Positions 46,318 through 52,020 of a DNA stretch of 52,020 nucleotides are shown here, in pieces. The notes under the pieces are model-generated. The model was not told where the DNA came from. It did not search any database and worked only from the letters and a program-made list of their open reading frames with translations. Every line of letters begins with the position of its first letter. Position 1 is the first letter of the stretch. A program made the translations under genes and the position numbers. This DNA is from an uncultured Lachnospiraceae bacterium (GTDB lineage Bacteria > Bacillota > Clostridia > Lachnospirales > Lachnospiraceae), in NCBI GenBank assembly GCA_947600145.1, contig CANQGA010000003.1, positions 1 to 52,020 of the forward strand, written 5' to 3'.

Positions 46318-47073
46318 ATGAACATCATTGAAACGCAGGGACTGACCAAATCCTACGGCGGCTTTACGGCTGTCTCCGGGATCGATCTTCATATCCCGCA
46401 GGGCTCGGTATACGGGTTTCTCGGTCCCAACGGCGCCGGCAAATCCACCACGATGAAAATGTTTCTCGGGCTTACAAAACCCACCGGCGGTTCCTTCGTC
46501 ATCGACGGAATGCGGTTTCCTGACAGCCGGGTCCAAATTCTGAAAGAGATCGGCTCATTGATCGAAGCCCCCGGCTTCTATGGCAATCTGACCGGCGAAG
46601 AGAATCTGGACATCATCCGCAGGATCCTGGGCCTTCCGCGGTCGTCCGTGTCAGAAGCCCTTGAGACCGTCGGTCTGACGCCGCACAGAAAGCAGCTGGC
46701 GAAAAAGTATTCTCTCGGCATGAAACAGCGGCTGGGGCTTGCGGGCGCGCTGATCGGCAGGCCGCCCATCCTGATCCTGGACGAGCCGACCAACGGCCTC
46801 GACCCCGTCGGCATTCATGAGATCCGAACGCTGATCCGCTCTTTGCCGCAGCGGTTCGCGTGTACGGTACTGGTATCCTCGCACCTGCTTTCCGAGATCG
46901 AACTGATGGCGGATCACATCGGCATTCTCAATCACGGGCGGCTGCTCTTTGAGGGTACGCCCGACGCTTTGAAGCGCGACGCCACATTTCAGGGATACCC
47001 GACCGACAATCTCGAGGACACCTTTCTCGCGCTGATCGACGCCGACAACCGGCAGAGAGGCGGCGCGCGATGA
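46318..47073 (+). CDS. ABC transporter ATP-binding protein (BcrA/lantibiotic-immunity type)
   Basis: IIETQGLTKSYGGFTAVSGIDLHIPQGSVYGFLGPNGAGKSTTMKMFLGLTKPTGG, LGMKQRLGLAGALIGRPPILILDEPTNGLDPVG. Confidence 0.96.
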   Translation: MNIIETQGLTKSYGGFTAVSGIDLHIPQGSVYGFLGPNGAGKSTTMKMFLGLTKPTGGSFVIDGMRFPDSRVQILKEIGSLIEAPGFYGNLTGEENLDIIRRILGLPRSSVSEALETVGLTPHRKQLAKKYSLGMKQRLGLAGALIGRPPILILDEPTNGLDPVGIHEIRTLIRSLPQRFACTVLVSSHLLSEIELMADHIGILNHGRLLFEGTPDALKRDATFQGYPTDNLEDTFLALIDADNRQRGGAR

Positions 47074-47804
47074 GCACGATGAACTTGATAAGACTGGAAC
47101 TTAAAAAAATCAAAAGGACCGGGTTCCTGCCCGCCTTTCTTGGCGGCGGCATCCTGGCCGCGGCGGTTCCCGCCGTGAACACGGCTTTCCGACCGGAACT
47201 GTTCGCCGGCTTAAGCGCCCCGCCGGTCAGCATTCTTCTCGGCGCCAACTGGCAGATGATGTCCATGCTGAATGTCCTGCTGACCGTCGCCGGGGCCTGC
47301 GTCCTGTATCACATCGAGTACGCAGATAACGCCATGAGGAAAATGAGTACGCTGCCGGTCCGGGAAAGCAGTCTGTTCTTCGGAAAGGCCGCCGTGCTGA
47401 TCCTGGCCGGCGGTCTTCTTCTGGCGATCGAGGCGGTCTCCGTTTTCGGCTGCTCCATTTACTGGTTCAGCCGGGCTGCGGCTCCGTCTGCGGAAATCCT
47501 CAAAAGCTTCGGGTTCTTTCTGCTGATGCTGATCCCGACCGCCCTGCTGTCTCTTGCGCTCGCGTCGGCGTGCAGGAATCTGTGGACCTCGCTGGGAATC
47601 GGCGTCGTGTGCGTGTTCGCGGCCACCATGATCCCGGCGCAGAGGTTTGCCCTGACGCTGTTCCCGTTTGCGATGCCATTCCAGATGCCGGGAAATCATG
47701 CGGCTGATGTGATACGAAATTATGCGATTGCCGCCGCGGCCGAAACAATCGTGATCGGCCTGTCAGAGGTTATAATCCTGAAAGTCAGGAGGATATTTGC
47801 ATGA
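47070..47804 (+). CDS. ABC transporter permease (lantibiotic-immunity type)
   Basis: Multi-TM protein, coupled to the ATPase gene by 4-nt overlap. Confidence 0.85.
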   Translation: MSTMNLIRLELKKIKRTGFLPAFLGGGILAAAVPAVNTAFRPELFAGLSAPPVSILLGANWQMMSMLNVLLTVAGACVLYHIEYADNAMRKMSTLPVRESSLFFGKAAVLILAGGLLLAIEAVSVFGCSIYWFSRAAAPSAEILKSFGFFLLMLIPTALLSLALASACRNLWTSLGIGVVCVFAATMIPAQRFALTLFPFAMPFQMPGNHAADVIRNYAIAAAAETIVIGLSEVIILKVRRIFA

Positions 47805-47850
47805 GCTTTTATCATTTTCGTAAGTCAGGAGGTCATTTGCATGAGTTTTT
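47782..47850 (+). repeat. 40-bp-spaced direct repeat of RBS plus start codon
   Basis: aagtcaggaggatatttgcatgagcttttt-like copy at 47782-47810 and aagtcaggaggtcatttgcatgagttttt at 47822-47850. Confidence 0.93.
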
Positions 47851-48611
47851 TGTCTCTTGTAAGAGTTGAGCATCAGAAAGTGCGCCGCTCAAAAATTTTT
47901 CTGATCCTGATCCTGGCCGCAGTCATCCTCTGGATCCCTTCCGTTCTGAACGCGGATCTCAATTTCGGCATGCAGGCGGTGGGCATATCCCCGGAAAACA
48001 ACTTCTTTATCCAGGGATTTATGGCGATGGCGTGGTTTTTGTTTCCGGCCGCTATGGTCGTAATAACCGTTCTGCAGACACAGACCGAGAGAAACGATCA
48101 CGGCATTCTCAAAATGCTTTCCCTGCCTGTCGGCACCGCGAAGCTCTGCATGGCGAAATTCGCCGTGCTGGTATCCTTCTCGGCCGTCCAGATTCTGATG
48201 TCCGTCGGAATGTACTATATCAGCGCCGCGGCCGCGTCCCATACGCAGGGCTACGCCTTCTGCCTGCCTCCGCTCTTTGTCTTTAAAGAAGCCTGTATGA
48301 TGTGGGCGTCCGCCATCCCGATGCTGGCGTTTTTCTGGCTGCTGGCCGTCTGTATCCGGACGCCGGTCTTCTCCATCGGGATCGGTCTTGCCTCGATCGT
48401 GCCGTCCGTTCTGATGATAAACACAAAAGTATGGTTCGCCTATCCGATGGCCTATCCGTTCTTCGTGACAGCCTCGGAATACGGGAAACTGGCTGCCAAC
48501 CTGGAAACGGCGCCGGTCCGGCTGGTCCCGTGGCTCCCCGCCGCCGCGCTGATCACCGCCGTATGCCTGATCATTTCCTGCCTTTGTTTCGGGCAGGCTG
48601 AAAGGAGATAA
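47841..48611 (+). CDS. ABC transporter permease (lantibiotic-immunity type)
   Basis: MSFLSLVRVEHQKVRRSKIFLILILAAVILWIPSVLNADL, multi-TM. Confidence 0.88.
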   Translation: MSFLSLVRVEHQKVRRSKIFLILILAAVILWIPSVLNADLNFGMQAVGISPENNFFIQGFMAMAWFLFPAAMVVITVLQTQTERNDHGILKMLSLPVGTAKLCMAKFAVLVSFSAVQILMSVGMYYISAAAASHTQGYAFCLPPLFVFKEACMMWASAIPMLAFFWLLAVCIRTPVFSIGIGLASIVPSVLMINTKVWFAYPMAYPFFVTASEYGKLAANLETAPVRLVPWLPAAALITAVCLIISCLCFGQAERR

Positions 48612-48614
48612 TTT

Positions 48615-48686
48615 ATGAAGAGCAAAATGGAAACCGCGATCAGCGCCGTAGTCATCGTACTGATGGTCGCGCAGAGATCTATTTAA
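48615..48686 (+). CDS. Small hydrophobic ORF (23 aa) at the end of the ABC operon
   Basis: AAAGGAGATAATTT-ATG: MKSKMETAISAVVIVLMVAQRSI*; good RBS, 3 nt after the permease stop. Confidence 0.6.
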   Translation: MKSKMETAISAVVIVLMVAQRSI

Positions 48687-48688
48687 CA

Positions 48689-48735
48689 GGATCCGGCCCT
48701 GCGAGACATTTTCTCTGTCCCGCAGGGCCGGATCT
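48689..48735. terminator. Strong stem-loop between convergent operons
   Basis: GATCCGGCCCTGCG ... CGCAGGGCCGGATC (14-bp perfect stem, extendable by GACA/TGTC). Confidence 0.8.
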
Positions 48736-48746
48736 GCTTTCCCGCA

Positions 48747-49319
48747 CTATTTCTTCATCAGTCCCGCGCCGCTGTGCCATGCCTGGCCGATCTTCTCTCC
48801 CACGGCATAGTAGCCGTTCCGCATCTGGTCGAAAAGGAACGCGTTCAGTTTCCCGGCGTCGATCTTTCCTTTCTCATCAAGCACCTTCTCGTCCGCCAGG
48901 ACATTCTCGATCCGTCCCAGCACGCGCAGGCCGTAAGGCTCGTCTTCCATCTTCACGACGGTACACTCCAGCGTGACCGGATATTCCTCAATGACCGGCG
49001 CGTCCACCCGGCTGCTTTTAACCGCATGAAGACCGGTGCGCTCGAACTTATCGGCCATCTTATTCGCCGTGGCGATCCCGAAGAAATCCGACGCCTCCAG
49101 CGTATCCGTTCCCGGAATGGCCAGCGTGAACGCGCCCCTCGCCCGGATATTCGCGACCGTCTTATGGGCGGCCTCCAGGTTCAGCGCCACCATATCCTCG
49201 GCGCAGATACCGCCCCACGCCATCATCATCTCATCTACGGTGCCGTCCTCATTGTAGGTGCCGATCATGTACGTCGGCATCGGAAACAGATACGGCTGCA
49301 CTCCAAAATCTTTCTTCAT
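48747..49319 (-). CDS. Flavin reductase family protein
   Basis: MKKDFGVQPYLFPMPTYMIGTYNEDGTVDEMMMAWGGICAEDMVALNLEAAHKT. Confidence 0.92.
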   Translation of the reverse strand: MKKDFGVQPYLFPMPTYMIGTYNEDGTVDEMMMAWGGICAEDMVALNLEAAHKTVANIRARGAFTLAIPGTDTLEASDFFGIATANKMADKFERTGLHAVKSSRVDAPVIEEYPVTLECTVVKMEDEPYGLRVLGRIENVLADEKVLDEKGKIDAGKLNAFLFDQMRNGYYAVGEKIGQAWHSGAGLMKK

Positions 49320-49430
49320 CGCTTTCTCTCCTTCAAAAATAGAATCGCCCTTCCGCCGTGTTCCGGATACGGACACTGCCATTATAACCGGGACAGTCGT
49401 CAAAAGCAAGGCCTTACCTTTGCGGATCCT

Positions 49431-50741
49431 TTAGTTTTGCCGCTCCCCTCCGCTCATGAATTCTTTCAGTACCCTTCCGTCGGCGTCTTTCAGCTCGATC
49501 CCAAGCGCCCGGGCGAACGTAGGAGCCTCGTCCACCAGATCCGCCCGTTCGAGAACCACATCCGTCCGGAAAGCCGGTCCCTTCGCCGAAAATACCGGCT
49601 GCGGTCCTTTATCCGGCAGATGTCCGTGAGTCGCTTTCCCGTACCGGTAATCCTCGAACCGGAACGATGACACCAGCGGCCTCTTAAGCGACTCTCCGAA
49701 GGAAGTAAAGCCGTCCGTCTCCAGGGCGAAGGCGAAACCGCCTCCCAGATGCTCCTGTCTGCGGATCTCCTCCTCCGTATAAACCTTTTCAAACCCATAG
49801 ACCCCTTCCTCCTCCAGACGGCGCAGCAGCTTATAGGTCTTATCATAGACGTCCCTGTCGTTCGGATCCTTCAGATAGACCAGCGCCTGCGTCCCTCCCG
49901 ACTGGCAGTAAGCCTTCCAGTCCCTGAGCTTCCCGTCCCCGTCCGTCTCGATCAGTCCGGCCTCCGCCAGCAGGACGTTGGGAGAGACGATGCGTTTGAT
50001 ATCGATCTGCCCATGGTCGCTGACCAGAGCCAGATTGGTGCAGTCGGAAAGTCCCGCCTCTTCCACCGCCTCCATCAGTTCCCCGATATAGCGGTCGGTT
50101 TCCTCAACGCCCTTCGTCACCTGGTCATTAAACAGACCGTAATTGTGACGGTACGCGTCGATATTGGCCGGATGCAGCATAAGCAGATCCGGCTGATACC
50201 GGAGGATGAACTCCCTGGCGCAGCGCATGATGAAATCGTCCGTCTGCGGATGGGTGCGGATCCGGATCCCGTGAAGCTGCTCCTCGATGATATCCAGGAC
50301 CTCCTCGGAGGAACCCGCCCTGGCAAACACATGCCGCATGTTCTCATCTCCCGGCTGGGGCCAGTACTCGTCGATCAGATAATCGATCGCCGGGTGGCCG
50401 CCGGTGACCGGCCAGAAAATGGCCGCTGTGGTCAGCCCCGCCCGTTTGGCCGCCGTAAAGAGGTCTTCCTTCCACGAAACGGAGGAATAGAACCATTTCC
50501 AGGGGACCGGAGACGCGCCGGGTATCAGTTCCATATTGCTCAGCACCCCGTGCTTCTCGGGCCACACGCCCGTGACCATCGTCGTATGGCAGGGGTAGGT
50601 GATCGTGGGATAAACGGAGCGGACCCGCTTCACCCTGCATCCGCCTTCCAGATATTTCCGGTAATTCGGCAGTGTTTTCAGATATTCCATATCCTCAAAG
50701 GTCAGCGCGTCTGCCGACAGAACGATCAGTTTCTGCTTCAT
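49431..50741 (-). CDS. Alkaline phosphatase / nucleotide pyrophosphatase family protein
   Basis: MKQKLIVLSADALTFEDMEYLKTLPNYRKYL, YPTITYPCHTTMVTGVWPEKHGVLSN, LALVSDHGQ. Confidence 0.93.
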   Translation of the reverse strand: MKQKLIVLSADALTFEDMEYLKTLPNYRKYLEGGCRVKRVRSVYPTITYPCHTTMVTGVWPEKHGVLSNMELIPGASPVPWKWFYSSVSWKEDLFTAAKRAGLTTAAIFWPVTGGHPAIDYLIDEYWPQPGDENMRHVFARAGSSEEVLDIIEEQLHGIRIRTHPQTDDFIMRCAREFILRYQPDLLMLHPANIDAYRHNYGLFNDQVTKGVEETDRYIGELMEAVEEAGLSDCTNLALVSDHGQIDIKRIVSPNVLLAEAGLIETDGDGKLRDWKAYCQSGGTQALVYLKDPNDRDVYDKTYKLLRRLEEEGVYGFEKVYTEEEIRRQEHLGGGFAFALETDGFTSFGESLKRPLVSSFRFEDYRYGKATHGHLPDKGPQPVFSAKGPAFRTDVVLERADLVDEAPTFARALGIELKDADGRVLKEFMSGGERQN

Positions 50742-50758
50742 ACTTTTAAACTCCTTTC

Positions 50759-52020
50759 TCAATAAAACTCATCGATTATCTCGCATCTGCCTGACGCCAG
50801 CGCCTCCCTGACCGCCGCGGCGAACAATCGCAGGCCGTCCCATTTATCAAACAATTCGATGGAATCCTGTCGTACCCAGACCGCCCATGTCGTCTTGTCC
50901 AGATCTTCCGGCCTGTCTATGATCTCATCAACGTTCACATACAGGATAAACGTATCATGGTCGTCGGAACACATGGCTATGGCTTCCCCGAGGATCTCCT
51001 CCTGCCACGGATACTTAAAAGATATCCCCCCGCCGATGACATAGCTGCCGTCCCTGTTCATCCTGACCGACAGGATCGGCACCTTGCGCCAGTCCATCTC
51101 TTTCGGCGGAAGCTGATACATATGATTCACGACCTTAAACGTGTCGCGATAATAGAGATAGTCCTCATATCCCCAAAACTCCCTGATCATGTCCCTGGCG
51201 GCCCTGTACTCCGCCGCAGTGATCCTGCCTGCCTTAAAGTCTGCCTTAGAAAGATTCAGTTCCCACAGGTAATCTCTGCAGACATATCCGACAAGGCCGC
51301 CGCTGCCCGTCGGCTCGATCATCCGGCCAAACTCAAACAGGGAATAGGTGTCGTCGATCTTCTTAAGCTTCTTAGGATATTCCAGCTTATCAATATAATC
51401 CAGCATCTCGTCCAGGTGCTTCCTCCAGAAGAAACGCAGGATCCCGCCCAGGGCATTGGTATAATATCTGCCGTCGCGGCCAATATACAGATACTTCGCG
51501 ATATCCGTGCCCCCGCGGTCCCCGCCGGGCTTCACAGGACACAAAGGCGTATAGAAACCATCCGTATGATCGATATCGCGGACATGTATGCCGTCGCCTC
51601 CTCCATACGGCAAACCATAAATGATGTATTCCGCGCGCGGCAGCTTACACGACGTCCAGAAAATATCTTCCCATGTACACGCGACCAGGATGTCGAACGC
51701 GACCTTACTGACCGCATTCCATACCGGCTCCTGCATGGACTCCGCCGTGAGAAAGTACCCGGCCCGCGACCGGTCGATCAGAACCAGCGCATACTTAAGA
51801 TCCGCTGAGAGCTCTGAAAAACAGGTCCTTCTCCCCTCGACGATAATGCTGTACCAGTCGTCTTCCACCGGCTCGATCCCGAACGACTCCTTCAGGATCA
51901 TCCGGCTCTCAGCGTCCCTGAAAGGCGGGCGCTCTTCCGCAGCGCCGCCCGCCATAAGTTCCCTGAACATATCCTCGCTGTAAACGACGGTCCTGCCGCC
52001 CAAACCGGCGGAATCGTTCA
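50759..52020 (-). CDS. Conserved-looking protein of unknown function (N-terminus open to window edge)
   Basis: Long ORF overlapping the upstream phosphatase ORF region; no stop before the window edge in frame (..NDSAGLGGRTVVYSEDMFREL). Confidence 0.65.
   Translation of the reverse strand, partial: NDSAGLGGRTVVYSEDMFRELMAGGAAEERPPFRDAESRMILKESFGIEPVEDDWYSIIVEGRRTCFSELSADLKYALVLIDRSRAGYFLTAESMQEPVWNAVSKVAFDILVACTWEDIFWTSCKLPRAEYIIYGLPYGGGDGIHVRDIDHTDGFYTPLCPVKPGGDRGGTDIAKYLYIGRDGRYYTNALGGILRFFWRKHLDEMLDYIDKLEYPKKLKKIDDTYSLFEFGRMIEPTGSGGLVGYVCRDYLWELNLSKADFKAGRITAAEYRAARDMIREFWGYEDYLYYRDTFKVVNHMYQLPPKEMDWRKVPILSVRMNRDGSYVIGGGISFKYPWQEEILGEAIAMCSDDHDTFILYVNVDEIIDRPEDLDKTTWAVWVRQDSIELFDKWDGLRLFAAAVREALASGRCEIIDEFY

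Noticed and set aside
1-52020. tRNA/rRNA genes, CRISPR arrays or prophage
   Set aside because: No tRNA-like cloverleaf, rRNA-like segment, spacer array or phage structural genes recognised by eye.

Overview
This looks like a chromosomal window from a Gram-positive, Lachnospiraceae-like Firmicute (inferred from gene content and protein style only). Left to right it contains: (1) a DUF3842-like gene (partial) and two tandem aldo/keto reductase-ferredoxin proteins. (2) A minus-strand galactan/arabinogalactan-type utilisation locus at about 2.8-14.4 kb: GH53, LacI regulator, duplicated PHB-depolymerase-like esterase, GH35, a clan-A-like hydrolase, solute-binding protein and two permeases. It is preceded by a consensus promoter flanked by GCGCAA/TTGCGC palindromes. 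(3) An Rpn-family (PD-(D/E)XK) gene with a 12-bp tandem repeat. (4) A large exopolysaccharide cluster at 16.0-38.7 kb: priming sugar transferase, glycosyltransferases, Wzx, Wzy-like, two Wzz-like proteins, GH26, SGNH, MBOAT, acyltransferases and a LytTR regulator. One Wzz-like protein carries a C-terminal degenerate GGDEF-like domain. (5) A small accessory island at 38.8-40.6 kb: prpF remnant plus a two-gene HTH-DUF3990 module resembling a toxin-antitoxin system. (6) A phosphatase, a PfkB kinase and a GT2 glycosyltransferase with an apparent MarR-like winged-helix C-terminus. (7) A two-component system with a lantibiotic-immunity-type ABC exporter, ending in a 23-aa hydrophobic small ORF. (8) A flavin reductase, an alkaline-phosphatase-family enzyme and an unknown protein. 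The best leads are the Wzz-degenerate GGDEF fusion with its 30-bp repeat, the GT2-wHTH fusion, and the HTH-DUF3990 pair with an operator over its -10. All family calls are by eye; no searches were run.
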